DNA of 40,173 nucleotides from a virus: positions 1 through 40,173 of IMG/VR virus record IMGVR_UViG_3300045454_000125; one strand, 5' to 3'. The position numbers and the translations under genes were made by a program. How positions within the stretch are numbered: position 1 is the first letter of the stretch; every line of letters starts with the position of its first letter. Under the pieces are notes generated by a model that saw only the letters and a list, made by a program, of their open reading frames with translations, ran no database searches and was not told the DNA's origin. Positions 16,353 to 24,254 of the stretch are shown here, piece after piece.

Positions 16353-18380
16353 CTAGGGATTGAGTTGTTCGGCGTCCATGAGAGCGGGGGCCGCTGGGAT
16401 GCTTCCGCCTTGGCGGATAAGCTCAACTTCCCGGTCGATGGCGATCTGTCGCAGTTTGGCCTGATAATCGAGGTCCTGCTTGCGCAGCGTGGCTTTGTAG
16501 TTGTTCTCGATCTTGAGGATTTCCGCGCTCACATCCGTCTTGAGCTGCTGGTTTTCCTCTTCCAACTGCTTGAGACGTTCAGCGCCCTGCTGGATCTGCT
16601 CTTGAACCTGCGGCGGGATGCTTGCACCGTCCTGAAGCGCCGGGTTGATCTTCTTCAGGCGCTCGGCAATCTCATCAGCGCCGGGCCAATCAAGGCTTTT
16701 TGCCAAGAGATCCCCAATGACCGGAGCAGCAGCCGGGTAGGCACGGACAAACTCTGTCATCTGGACCGCTGTTTCTTCGCGCTGTGTCGTGTAGCTCGGG
16801 CCAGTCGTCACCGTCAGGTCGTACTTGCCGGCTGTCAGATCGTGCAGAGCCATGATGGCCTGGCCCATCTCGTCAACTTCAGGCTTTCCGTCGGCACCCG
16901 TGACAGGCTGCGGCTGTTGAGCGTTCACCTTGACGTTCGCCGGTGTCCCATCTTCACCCAGAACGCGGATAATGCGCTCACCGCTGTAGACCTTCGGAAT
17001 GAGGTCAATCAGGATGCGGCCCGTGTGACGAATGGCGCGAGAGATGTTGTCGATGAAGTGGAAGGTCGCAGTATCGCCTTCCTTCTGACGCGCCAGGATG
17101 GCCCGACCACTCGTTTCGTTCGACCGGGCCCCTAGCGAAGCGTCATAAATGCCGATGATGGCCTTCATGTCGTCCGCTGCGTTCAAGGCTTCCTGAAGCG
17201 CACCACCAGCAACGCCACTGTCGAGCGGCTGACGCTGCGGAGGCTGCTTGCCAGACTTGTACTCAAGATACGAGTGGTTCTCGCTGTTCGCGGTGTTCCA
17301 CTTGTCGTCAACGTCGAACGCGCCCTCCTCGCCAATGAACGGCACACGAGGGGCCAGCGCTACAAGCTCGGTCGAGGTCGAGCGCCAATAGTTGACCATG
17401 CGCTGCGCGTCTTTGGCGTTGTGGATCAGGCCACGGAAATGTCGCTTGCCCTCAACAATGATCTCATCGCCGTAGACAGGCACAATTGGGATATAGCACC
17501 CAGGCCAGTCGCGGACCTCCAGCACATCAGCGCCGGTCATGAAGGTCTGCGTTACCTTGTGCGTCGTTCCCTTGCGCTTCTTGACGACAGTGAGAGTGCC
17601 GGCCTGGATGCCAAGCTGCACGTCAGGGTCTTCGAACTGCTCTTCCGAATACGTGTGGCCATTCGACAGCAGGTAGAACGTGGTTCCGACTTCCTCGCGA
17701 TGCCACCATTCGGCAATCATCACGCCGTCGTCGTTGATCCAGTCGCCGTAAGTCTGCCCGCTGTCCCAATCGACCGTGACAGCATCGCCGTCTACGTTCT
17801 TCGCGTTCTTGTATTTGCGCTTGAACTTGTCTTTCGGCATCCGATCAACAACGAAAGCGTCGTCCCAATCGGAACTGTCTGCCGCCGTGCTGTTCGGGTC
17901 GCCGTAAACCGAGAATTGGTTAGAGATACGTTCAATGGTGAGGTCCATGTCGAACGCATCAGCATAGGCGTAGTCAAGACCAATGCGCCAATAGCCGAAA
18001 CCACCAACGATTGCCGCCTCGCCTGCCGTGTCGTAAGCGACATCAGCGTTGGAGGTGTATTCAATGTTGCGGATCAGGCCGTTGATGATCTCTGCCGTCT
18101 TCGGGTCTGCCTTGTCATCGACAGGGTGAACCTTGATCGATGGCTTATTCTGGCGAGCGTCGTTGACAACCTGGCGGATAAACGCCGGCATCTTGTTGAG
18201 CGTGAGAACAGGACGCTGGGCCAGTTCGCGCTTCTTCTTTACCTCGGTTGGCCACTGTTCACCCAAGCGAGCGAACTTGATGTCCTCAAGCGCAATCTGG
18301 CGGTTATCCCGCTCATGGTCGTTGGCGCGCTCAAAGGTCTTTTTGCCAGTGGCGAGCAGGTCGTTATCTTTATCGTCCAT
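16353..18380 (-). CDS. portal protein, P22 gp1-like
   Basis: A 675-aa portal protein. The N-terminal block (KFARLGEQWPTEVKKKRE then RPVLTLNKMPAFIRQVVND) and AGEAAIVGGFGYWRIGLDY are typical of P22-type portals. The C-terminal 60 residues include a helical stretch (EQIQQGAERLKQLEEENQQL), perhaps a short barrel-like extension. It forms the dodecameric DNA channel, binds the terminase and later the adaptor. One-base overlap with the upstream 58-aa gene. Confidence 0.92.
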   Translation of the reverse strand: MDDKDNDLLATGKKTFERANDHERDNRQIALEDIKFARLGEQWPTEVKKKRELAQRPVLTLNKMPAFIRQVVNDARQNKPSIKVHPVDDKADPKTAEIINGLIRNIEYTSNADVAYDTAGEAAIVGGFGYWRIGLDYAYADAFDMDLTIERISNQFSVYGDPNSTAADSSDWDDAFVVDRMPKDKFKRKYKNAKNVDGDAVTVDWDSGQTYGDWINDDGVMIAEWWHREEVGTTFYLLSNGHTYSEEQFEDPDVQLGIQAGTLTVVKKRKGTTHKVTQTFMTGADVLEVRDWPGCYIPIVPVYGDEIIVEGKRHFRGLIHNAKDAQRMVNYWRSTSTELVALAPRVPFIGEEGAFDVDDKWNTANSENHSYLEYKSGKQPPQRQPLDSGVAGGALQEALNAADDMKAIIGIYDASLGARSNETSGRAILARQKEGDTATFHFIDNISRAIRHTGRILIDLIPKVYSGERIIRVLGEDGTPANVKVNAQQPQPVTGADGKPEVDEMGQAIMALHDLTAGKYDLTVTTGPSYTTQREETAVQMTEFVRAYPAAAPVIGDLLAKSLDWPGADEIAERLKKINPALQDGASIPPQVQEQIQQGAERLKQLEEENQQLKTDVSAEILKIENNYKATLRKQDLDYQAKLRQIAIDREVELIRQGGSIPAAPALMDAEQLNP

Positions 18381-18556
18381 CAGCGGCTAATCCAATCAAT
18401 GGCGTAAAGGTCGCCCTTCTCGGTGATGACCTCAGCGAACTTGTCGCCGCCGCGCTTTGCCCATTCGGCCTTCAAGGTTTTGCGTGCTGCTTCAGCGGTC
18501 GCCGCGTCGAACGGCTTCTGGATGTCAACGCCTAGGTGCAATTTGCTCTGTGTCAT
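18380..18556 (-). CDS. 58-aa protein between terminase and portal
   Basis: A small basic protein (SKLHLGVDIQKPF then helices with KTLKAEWAKRGGDKF). It overlaps by one base the terminase stop and the portal start (TGATG), so translation is coupled on both sides. The start at 18556 is preferred over the in-frame ATG at 18568, which lies inside the terminase gene. Function not recognised; the position suggests a packaging accessory. Confidence 0.7.
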   Translation of the reverse strand: MTQSKLHLGVDIQKPFDAATAEAARKTLKAEWAKRGGDKFAEVITEKGDLYAIDWISR

Positions 18557-19878
18557 CAGCCCATCCATCCACCAGCACCAGCGAACTGGTTGCCGTTAGC
18601 CTTCTTCTTCGCTCTTGGTTCTTCGTAGACGACACACATCAGGCCAAACGCATCGGCGCTGTGAGATGCCCAATCATGATCAGGACCAAGGCCAATCCCG
18701 CGAGCTTCGTCTTTCTTCTCGTGATACCAGCCGAGAGCATCCCGGCCCGCTTCCGTTGTCTCTGCGTTGAACCACATGGACGGGAAGAGACGCCTCGCCT
18801 CTTCGATACGAGCAGAAGCAGCACCTTTGCCCTGATTGGGGACAACCGTGACCGAATAGCCTGCCTGTCTCAGCGCGCTTTCGTATGAGACGTCGAACAC
18901 CTTGTCTTGAGTGCTGCCGTCGTGAGGAAGCCAGAACTGCGCCCGGTCTGGCGTATAGCCTTTCGACCGGCACCAGTTGAGATGCGAAGCCAGCGGCTGG
19001 CCTTGTGCCTCGTAATGATCAAGGACGCGGATCTCTTTCCCGATGAACTGAGCAACCCAAATGACGAAGCTGTCAGCCTTTGCGCCAGTGCCGCCAATGT
19101 CCACGAACAGGCGAAGCGTCATCAGCGGGTCAGCGGAGACACGACCGATGCGGCCCTCTGCCTTGGCTGCCGTGAGATGGCTTGCGAAGTATGCGCCGCT
19201 CGCTACCGTCACGTATCCACCTTCCCAGACATGCTCGTAATCGTCTGGCGTCATGCGGAGACAGTCTAGACGTTCCTGCTCAAGCTCTGGGCCGAACCAA
19301 GGATTGTCTTTCCAGTTGGCATTAACGACAATAGCGCCCGTTGGCTTCTCTGGGCCTCTGAGCATCACGTCAACCGGGTCCGTCTTGCGGCGAGCGTTCC
19401 AGCTCCACCACATCTGAGCGCCAGTCGAGCGCATTGTCGGGCGAAGCATGCGAATGGAAGTCATCGAAGCAGACTGCGCTTCTTCCCACCATGCACGCTT
19501 GAAGCCTTCCAGCGATTTAATGCTTTCGGCTGTGTAGTCCTGCATGCCCTTGAAGATGATCAAGCCATCCCGAGGCGTTGTGATGCAGTCCCGAAAGACC
19601 TTGAAGCCGTCAGCCTCGGTTAGCTCGAAATCTCTGAGCTTTGCCTCAATGAGCGCTTTAGACGATTGGGCAAGATCCTTCTGCACTTCACGGATGCAGA
19701 CTGCCCTTAGACCTTCTCCGCTTGTCCCTGGTTCTGCGAGGCTGTCCTCAAGCAGAAGGCCGGCGAAGAAATGAGACTTACCTGAACCACGACCTCCCCA
19801 AGCGCCTTTGTCTCTTGCTGGCTCTAGAAGCGGGAGGAATACCTCAGCCGTTGGTATCTGGAGTGTTCGACCTGACAA
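18556..19878 (-). CDS. terL: terminase large subunit
   Basis: A 440-aa packaging motor. Walker A is GGRGSGKS at 28-35; the Walker B plus catalytic Glu is FKRAWWEEAQS around 126-136. The nuclease domain shows LFVDIGGTGAKADSF with Asp 260, and a C-terminal DHDWASHSADAF. It cuts concatemers and drives DNA into the procapsid. It overlaps the small subunit gene by 35 bases and the following gene by one. The length fits P22-type headful terminases. Confidence 0.92.
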   Translation of the reverse strand: MSGRTLQIPTAEVFLPLLEPARDKGAWGGRGSGKSHFFAGLLLEDSLAEPGTSGEGLRAVCIREVQKDLAQSSKALIEAKLRDFELTEADGFKVFRDCITTPRDGLIIFKGMQDYTAESIKSLEGFKRAWWEEAQSASMTSIRMLRPTMRSTGAQMWWSWNARRKTDPVDVMLRGPEKPTGAIVVNANWKDNPWFGPELEQERLDCLRMTPDDYEHVWEGGYVTVASGAYFASHLTAAKAEGRIGRVSADPLMTLRLFVDIGGTGAKADSFVIWVAQFIGKEIRVLDHYEAQGQPLASHLNWCRSKGYTPDRAQFWLPHDGSTQDKVFDVSYESALRQAGYSVTVVPNQGKGAASARIEEARRLFPSMWFNAETTEAGRDALGWYHEKKDEARGIGLGPDHDWASHSADAFGLMCVVYEEPRAKKKANGNQFAGAGGWMG

Positions 19879-20125
19879 TGTGACGCTCGATCCTGTGAAC
19901 CATGGTCAACGGGTTTTCGTCGTCGCCGGAAATGCCTTGAGGAACCTTGCCATCGAGACGATCAGCTACTTCCTTGATCGCCTGCACATCGCCGTTCATT
20001 GCCTTGTCAACAAGTGCATCAGCAACAGCGCGGAGCTTTGTCTTGTCCGTGCCTTCAACCGCCTCTTTGATGGCGATATTGAGCATGTTGGCGAAGGATT
20101 TTTCCTTTGGAGGACGCCCAGCCAT
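19844..20125 (-). CDS. terS: terminase small subunit (DNA recognition)
   Basis: A 93-aa protein (AGRPPKEKSFANMLNIAIKE then RAVADALVDKAMNGDVQAIKE and LDGKVPQ), a type usually annotated as terminase small subunit in alphaproteobacterial prophages. It lies directly upstream of, and overlaps, the large subunit. The AGGTGA six bases before the ATG at 20125 decides the start; a GTG at 20134 lies within that AGGTGA element and is unlikely. A pac site may lie in or near this gene. Confidence 0.8.
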   Translation of the reverse strand: MAGRPPKEKSFANMLNIAIKEAVEGTDKTKLRAVADALVDKAMNGDVQAIKEVADRLDGKVPQGISGDDENPLTMVHRIERHIVRSNTPDTNG

Positions 20126-20378
20126 TAAATTCACCTAAGTCTATGGAATTGTTTTTGGCCGCACCAACGAGCCGCGCATTGATACTGGCGATGCTGGGAA
20201 CTCTAGACCGCCTATCTCTTTCACGCTGGACGAGATATCGGATGTACTCGCGCTTTGGTGTTACCTTGCCTATGCGTGAGTGCCACTTCGGGGCCATGAA
20301 ATAGTCGTAGCTGTGCATACGGGTTAGCTCAGACCAGCCGAGCAGATGGCCGATCACGTCGCTTGGCTTTACTGGCAT
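20055..20378 (-). CDS. hypothetical protein overlapping terS (107 aa)
   Basis: Basic, helical protein with a WSELTRMHSYDYFMAPKWHS region and RLVGAAKNNSIDLGEF near the C-terminus. Its last 71 bases overlap the start of terS in another frame, a long overlap for this compact genome. GAGG stands five bases before the ATG at 20378. Unrecognised; first-in-operon position beside terminase suggests a packaging or late regulatory role. Confidence 0.65.
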   Translation of the reverse strand: MPVKPSDVIGHLLGWSELTRMHSYDYFMAPKWHSRIGKVTPKREYIRYLVQRERDRRSRVPSIASINARLVGAAKNNSIDLGEFNGWASSKGKILRQHAQYRHQRGG

Positions 20379-20385
20379 CACAACC

Positions 20386-20565
20386 TCAATTCAGCGTAGG
20401 CAGATCAATAACCATCACGCCGTCTGCGTCCATTTCCATCTCTATGCCGTTCTGTTCTGTACGGTCTTCAATGATGGTGGAGAGCATGACGATTAAAGCC
20501 GGGGCACCGTGTTCTGCTTCGAAGTCGAGACAGTAGGCAAGCAGGTCTTCCGGCTGGATGGGCAT
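20386..20565 (-). CDS. 59-aa acidic protein, first gene of late operon
   Basis: Starts MPIQPEDLLAYCLDFEAEHG and ends in ADGVMVIDLPTLN; strongly acidic, no membrane segment. Unrecognised. A GGAATAG precedes the ATG. It ends seven bases before the next gene's ATG, whose GAGG sits at its stop, so the two form the head of the leftward late operon. Confidence 0.7.
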   Translation of the reverse strand: MPIQPEDLLAYCLDFEAEHGAPALIVMLSTIIEDRTEQNGIEMEMDADGVMVIDLPTLN

Positions 20566-20600
20566 CTATTCCACGTCCTGCGTTATCGCTGCACAAGAAA

Positions 20601-20629
20601 CATGTATGCCAGCGCGCTTTTTTGTCCAA
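20601..20629 (-). promoter_or_regulatory. weak candidate leftward late promoter
   Basis: On the minus strand, TTGGAC and TACATG are 17 bases apart, which would start RNA about 30 bases before the 59-aa gene. Both hexamers match the consensus only at about half of the positions. A second possibility is that late genes are reached mostly by read-through from the leftward early operon. Confidence 0.25.
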
Positions 20630-20646
20630 ATATCTGTGATTTTCCG

Positions 20647-20674
20647 TTGACAATGTACAAGCATCTTGTATACT
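20647..20674 (+). promoter_or_regulatory. strong promoter with palindromic operator in the spacer
   Basis: TTGACA at 20647-20652 and TATACT at 20669-20674 with a 16-base spacer, ahead of the + strand island at 20703. The spacer holds the perfect palindrome TACAAG-CAT-CTTGTA at 20656-20670. A dimeric repressor bound there would block RNA polymerase. The HTH protein at 21119 is one candidate for the regulator; this is inference. Confidence 0.75.
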
Positions 20675-20702
20675 TGGGCCATCAACCAGACAGGAGGCCA
20701 CA

Positions 20703-20891
20703 ATGACCGAGAGCATGAAGAAGTACCTTGAAGCCGCAACTGCACCGAGAGGCACCGCAATGCGCAAGTTCGAAGACCACCGAGCAGCCGAGAAGAATGG
20801 ATGGATCAAACTCTGGGGCTACCCTCAGAATTCAACCACTCCCCGTTTTGTCATCACAGAAGAAGGTCGGGCCGCTCTTGCAGCGGCCTGA
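20703..20891 (+). CDS. small hypothetical protein (62 aa)
   Basis: Basic, helical protein (ESMKKYLEAATAPRGTAMRK then FVITEEGRAALAA). The C-terminal part looks like the end of a winged-helix type domain (RFVITEEGRAAL). Good AGGAGG ribosome site seven bases upstream and a near-consensus promoter make it a real gene. It leads a three-gene island that runs against the flanking leftward operons. Confidence 0.7.
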   Translation: MTESMKKYLEAATAPRGTAMRKFEDHRAAEKNGWIKLWGYPQNSTTPRFVITEEGRAALAAA

Positions 20892-20906
20892 AAGGGGCTA
20901 GTGCAG

Positions 20907-21110
20907 ATGAAAATACTCAAACCGTGGGAGCCACCACCACATATGAAATATGTTATCAAATGCCATAATTGCCAAACTGCTGCCATTGCAGAGCGCAAAG
21001 AGGGTCGGCTTGTCGAGGACCAACGGGACGGTGACGCTATCGTCTTCCCCTGCCCTGTGTGCGGTAAAGATTGCTGGGTGCGTTACGATCAGCACCGTGG
21101 CGGATGGTGA
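20907..21110 (+). CDS. small zinc-ribbon protein (67 aa)
   Basis: Two Cys pairs, CHNC and CPVC, about 35 residues apart, followed by another Cys; this is a zinc-ribbon layout. Such small ribbons in phages often bind nucleic acid or RNA polymerase, but no partner can be named. AAGGGG nine bases before the ATG at 20907 favours this start over GTG at 20901. Confidence 0.7.
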   Translation: MKILKPWEPPPHMKYVIKCHNCQTAAIAERKEGRLVEDQRDGDAIVFPCPVCGKDCWVRYDQHRGGW

Positions 21111-21118
21111 GGGGCAAA

Positions 21119-21316
21119 ATGAACGCTGAACAATTCACCCGATGGCTTGCTGACATGAAGTCGGCGGGCCTTGCTCGTTCGGATGCCAAATGCGCCGAGC
21201 TGCTTGGCCTGTCCAAGAACTCAATCGTTGATATGAAGCGCCGAGGGGCTGATAAGCGAACCGCCCTTGCCTGCCGTGCGCTGCTTCATCGTCTTGAGCC
21301 GTATGGCTCTCCATAA
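21119..21316 (+). CDS. small helix-turn-helix DNA-binding protein (65 aa)
   Basis: The region ARSDAKCAELLGLSKNSIVDMKRRGADK has the form of a Cro/CI-like helix-turn-helix with recognition helix around SKNSIVDMKRR. GAGGGGC lies just upstream of the ATG at 21119. Third gene of the island; could bind the TACAAG-N3-CTTGTA palindrome before the first gene as an autorepressor. That link is inference. Confidence 0.75.
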   Translation: MNAEQFTRWLADMKSAGLARSDAKCAELLGLSKNSIVDMKRRGADKRTALACRALLHRLEPYGSP

Positions 21317-21680
21317 ACGTATATACCCGCCATGCAGCGCAGAGGGCGGGGAGGATGAGGGTCGGGAAGGAGGAAAGCGCGTAAACCCCGCCAGTCACAC
21401 CCGTCAGGGCCGCATCAGACGCTACATGTGCGCTTACGACTGGTCGATTGCCTTCCCGATTACGTTGCCCAATCGGGCAAATGGCTTTGGAAGAGAAGCT
21501 TGTGGAAACGCCTTTAGCCACTTGCGGATCCGGTTCACCCTAGGGCGGTGGCTGCCTGTCGGGCTATCTCTTCCAAACTCTAGAAAATTGGCGGTCTTTC
21601 CCCTGCCGCTGGATCATGTCCAGCAAGCCAGGGCCGGCGAATAACGCTAACAGAACGCCCCAAATCAGTTGCGATCTATA
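21317..21680. other. convergent intergenic region with hairpins
   Basis: 364 bases between the + strand island and the 3' end of the NusG-like gene. No frame here has both a ribosome site and a convincing protein; the longest + frame (from 21303) has an implausible composition. Two mutually exclusive stems occur: CCCGATT (21455-21461) with AATCGGG (21471-21477), and TTGCCC-AATC-GGGCAA at 21465-21480. There is no T-run. It may hold terminators that leftward RNA must pass to reach the late genes. Confidence 0.5.
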
Positions 21681-22274
21681 CTACGCGACCTTGCTCACCA
21701 TAGCAAGAGGCAACTCAGCCGTTACCATCCCATTTAAAGTCTCGACCAGCGCCCGGATTGTATCGCGGCCTGTCGCTTCCTTCACAACGGCGTTTCTACC
21801 ACCGAGAAGCATGTGAGCCTCGTTGATCTTGACCGTGGAACCTGCCGGATAAAGCACCCTAGCTTTGCGCTGTGGAATATGTTTCTCCCTCATTTCCTCT
21901 TCCAACCTGCGCTTTGCTTTCTGGGCCTCGTAGCGTTGGAAAATTTCACTCTCGGCAATCCTGATGTTTTCGATGTCCGTGTTGTGGAGCCTGAGAGGCG
22001 TTCCAGCGACACCGAGGACACCAGCAACGTAGTCAACGCGGTGCAGCTCATACCAGTCTTCCACGTCGCAAACGAAGGCATAGCCCGGGATTAGCGGGAA
22101 CGTCTTGTCGAGCGGCTTCTTGGTGCGGTGGTGAATGATCTCCTTGCGGTCAAGCGGCATGTAATGCTCGATGCCGGCGCTACCCAACGCAAACTCAATA
22201 TTCGTGTATCGTGGGTCATGCTTGGACGGTCGTGCTGCCATGGGCTTTAGGCGGATGGCGTACCATGATGTCAT
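21681..22274 (-). CDS. NusG-like transcription antitermination factor
   Basis: A 197-aa NusG/RfaH-type protein. The N-terminal domain starts SWYAIRLKPMAARPSKHD and contains FPLIPGYAFVCDVEDWYELH and VAGVLGVAGTPLRL, the pattern of an NGN domain that binds RNA polymerase. A charged helical linker (QRYEAQKAKRRLEEEMREK) leads to a KOW-like C-terminal domain (AGSTVKINEAHMLLGGRNAV ... LVETLNGMVTAELP). The start at 22274 overlaps the DnaA-like gene as ATGA. As last gene of the leftward early operon, directly before the late operon, it is well placed to let polymerase read through into late genes. Confidence 0.8.
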   Translation of the reverse strand: MTSWYAIRLKPMAARPSKHDPRYTNIEFALGSAGIEHYMPLDRKEIIHHRTKKPLDKTFPLIPGYAFVCDVEDWYELHRVDYVAGVLGVAGTPLRLHNTDIENIRIAESEIFQRYEAQKAKRRLEEEMREKHIPQRKARVLYPAGSTVKINEAHMLLGGRNAVVKEATGRDTIRALVETLNGMVTAELPLAMVSKVA

Positions 22275-22936
22275 TCCGTGTCCCTCGCGTTGAAATACCA
22301 ATTGAGCGCGCCTTCTCCACGCAGCCGCTTGATCTTAGCGTGTGCGTGCAGTGCTGTTGTGTGATCTCTTCCGCCCAGGTATTGCCCGATCTTGTGCCAT
22401 GAGGCTTCCGGGCGCTGCTCCTTGATCTCGTAAGCGACGAGCTGGCGCGGCAGAACAAGCGGGCGTGTCCGCGATTTGCTCTTGAGCATGTGGATGTTCA
22501 CGTTCTCGAAGCGTTGCAGGACTTCCGAGGCGATGTCGTCGTATGACTTGACGTTTGTCTCTTCCAGTTCCCGGCCTTCCTCCATGGCCAGCATGTGCCG
22601 GCGATAGGTGACAACGTGGTCATTGAAGTAAATCAGGCCGGACATCCAAAGCGGCTTTGCCTCAAGCGCAAATGTCACCTTTGGCTTCGCACCCTTTTCT
22701 CTGGTCTTGGCGATCCCGTAATAGCGGCGGACATGGTCATCAAAGCGGATGTCCTGAAGGCACCACAACGGGCGCTTGCCTCTGTTGCGTGGGTCAATCA
22801 ACATAGGCCCTTCAACCCTCTGTACGGCCTTGTAAATCGGTTTTACCGGCACTGCGTAAATCTTCCGGCGCAATGCGGCATAGCTTGCCAGCAACTCGGC
22901 ACCACTCGTGAACTCTTTGTGACCAACCATACCCAT
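22271..22936 (-). CDS. DnaA domain IV-like DNA-binding protein
   Basis: A 221-aa protein. The C-terminal segment from about 160 (LVLPRQLVAYEIKEQRPEAS then WHKIGQYLGGRDHTTALHAH) matches DnaA domain IV, including the signature GGRDHTTALHA at 188-198, which reads DnaA boxes. No AAA+ ATPase part exists; residues 1-155 are unrecognised. It may be the phage origin-binding protein, or compete with host DnaA. AAGGA is eight bases before the ATG. It is ATGA-coupled to the NusG-like gene. Confidence 0.8.
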   Translation of the reverse strand: MGMVGHKEFTSGAELLASYAALRRKIYAVPVKPIYKAVQRVEGPMLIDPRNRGKRPLWCLQDIRFDDHVRRYYGIAKTREKGAKPKVTFALEAKPLWMSGLIYFNDHVVTYRRHMLAMEEGRELEETNVKSYDDIASEVLQRFENVNIHMLKSKSRTRPLVLPRQLVAYEIKEQRPEASWHKIGQYLGGRDHTTALHAHAKIKRLRGEGALNWYFNARDTE

Positions 22937-22940
22937 ATTT

Positions 22941-23132
22941 TCAGTCCTTACCCGGTGGGACCAGCAGCGTTTGGCTGGTCCAGTGATACTTTGTGCCGAC
23001 TGGCCATTTCCCGCGATTGGCTGGGATAGATGCCGCCCCTGTCTGCTCGACGTTTGGAACTGGCTTCCAGCCTAGACGGATTAGCTCTTTGGCTTCGGCT
23101 TTCTGCTGTTGAATTCGGGCTTCCCAGTTCAT
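22941..23132 (-). CDS. small hypothetical protein (63 aa)
   Basis: Helical start (NWEARIQQQKAEAKELIRLG) followed by a Pro/Gly/Trp rich part. Unrecognised. Four-base overlap with the DUF551 gene upstream and four bases to the next start, so it is an operon member. Confidence 0.65.
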   Translation of the reverse strand: MNWEARIQQQKAEAKELIRLGWKPVPNVEQTGAASIPANRGKWPVGTKYHWTSQTLLVPPGKD

Positions 23133-23347
23133 GCGTCCTCCGGAGGGCTTGGGAGGGGCATCCAGTGAGTTGGACTTGCCATCTCCATGTCCTCCGGGTC
23201 GCCTTCAGTGAAATGCCAGCCGTAGAGGGGAACATGAGGGGTCTTGCACCACACACAGGGGCCAACCATCCACCCTTCACCGTCCCATTGCGCGGCAAGG
23301 ATGCGGGTGTCCTTCGGAGCCGTCTCGATTGGTTGCCATTTGCTCAC
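23129..23347 (-). CDS. DUF551 family protein (72 aa)
   Basis: Matches the DUF551 pattern: WQPIETAPKDTRILAAQWDG at the start, central GPCVWC, and ASPTHWMPLPSPP at the end. DUF551 proteins are common small phage proteins of unknown role. The window holds a second DUF551-type domain at the C-terminus of the protein at 36273-37064. Coupled on both sides by four-base overlaps. Confidence 0.8.
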   Translation of the reverse strand: MSKWQPIETAPKDTRILAAQWDGEGWMVGPCVWCKTPHVPLYGWHFTEGDPEDMEMASPTHWMPLPSPPEDA

Positions 23348-23742
23348 TGCATCGTCCTCCCGATAATGCCCTCTTCCCTCATGCGCTTGACCATTGCAGC
23401 GCGGCGGGCTTGTTCTTCCAGTGATATTGGCTTTGGAGGGGTGACGACCTCGGCTGGGCCATAGTTAGCCGCTGGCCTTGGTGTCGGGTTGTGCTGGTCG
23501 GTAAAGCGTGATGCTTGCTTGATCCAATCGGCCTTAAACCCCTGCCAGCCCCGGTTCAGATGCTCTTCAGCAGCCGCGACAGCGTTGCCGGTTGCCTCAT
23601 ACTCCCGCAGCAGGGAACGCGCTCCACGGGGCGTTAGCGGGCATTTCTTGCCGTTGCGATGTGCGATGATGTCAGCGGCCAGCTCTTCGCCCAGAACAGG
23701 CGTAAATATGGCCATGATGGCGGCGCGGTCTTCCTTGGTCAT
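23344..23742 (-). CDS. hypothetical replication-region protein (132 aa)
   Basis: Helical protein. Residues 60-75 contain EHLNRGWQGFKADWIKQA, a motif type often found at the C-terminal part of phage replisome-organiser or DnaT-like proteins. The end is basic and helical. No helicase-loader ATPase is present. ATGA overlap with the methyltransferase gene upstream. Family not certain. Confidence 0.6.
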   Translation of the reverse strand: MTKEDRAAIMAIFTPVLGEELAADIIAHRNGKKCPLTPRGARSLLREYEATGNAVAAAEEHLNRGWQGFKADWIKQASRFTDQHNPTPRPAANYGPAEVVTPPKPISLEEQARRAAMVKRMREEGIIGRTMQ

Positions 23743-24254
23743 GCTGCTTTCTCCGAAACAAAAGCGCCAACTGGCTTGCGCTCAAAGCACGAACCAAGGC
23801 CGTTATCCTGCGCAAATCTAAGTGCGGTAGTGGCCCTCTCGCCCATTGCGATAAGCGTTGTGCCGACGCTCGGAGATTTACCAAGCGATCCATCTGGACG
23901 GATGAACTTGACCTTGTGACCCACAAACAAGATGTGGTCGGACCAGTCGGCCATATCCTGCCACCACGGCGCGGATGTGCGGTCAGGGACTAAGGCAATG
24001 CCGTTGCCGTGATCGGCAAATTTGTTGAGCCATGGAACAAGACCGTTGCGGCCACCGAACGGCGGGTTCATCCACACGAAGCCATGCCACGGCGTTTCTA
24101 GACTCTTTTCGTATAGCCATGCCTTGCACGGGACATGCAGAGGCCCTTCTTTCGGAGCGGCTACATCAAGATCAAACTCAACGCCTAGAGCGTCGAAAAT
24201 GTACTTTGGCGTATACCAGTGATCTGTTTCGCCTTGAGCTTCCCAGTGGCTCAT
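23739..24254 (-). CDS. phage DNA N6-adenine methyltransferase (Dam type)
   Basis: A 171-aa enzyme of the phage Dam family: TDHWYTPKYIFDALG and EFDLDVAAPKEGPLH form the SAM-binding start, and WMNPPFGGRNGLVPWLNKF carries the catalytic NPPF (63-66). It transfers a methyl group to adenine in DNA, which can protect from host restriction or time packaging and repair; the target site cannot be read from sequence. The start at 24254 is set by ATGA overlap with rusA; the frame extends to 24341 without support. Confidence 0.88.
   Translation of the reverse strand: MSHWEAQGETDHWYTPKYIFDALGVEFDLDVAAPKEGPLHVPCKAWLYEKSLETPWHGFVWMNPPFGGRNGLVPWLNKFADHGNGIALVPDRTSAPWWQDMADWSDHILFVGHKVKFIRPDGSLGKSPSVGTTLIAMGERATTALRFAQDNGLGSCFERKPVGAFVSEKAA

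Noticed and set aside
17274-18407. 377-codon + strand frame
   Set aside because: Antisense to the portal gene; codon bias of the portal gives long open opposite frames.
21303-21644. + strand frame of 113 codons after the HTH gene
   Set aside because: No ribosome site, odd composition, and it crosses the probable convergent terminator region.
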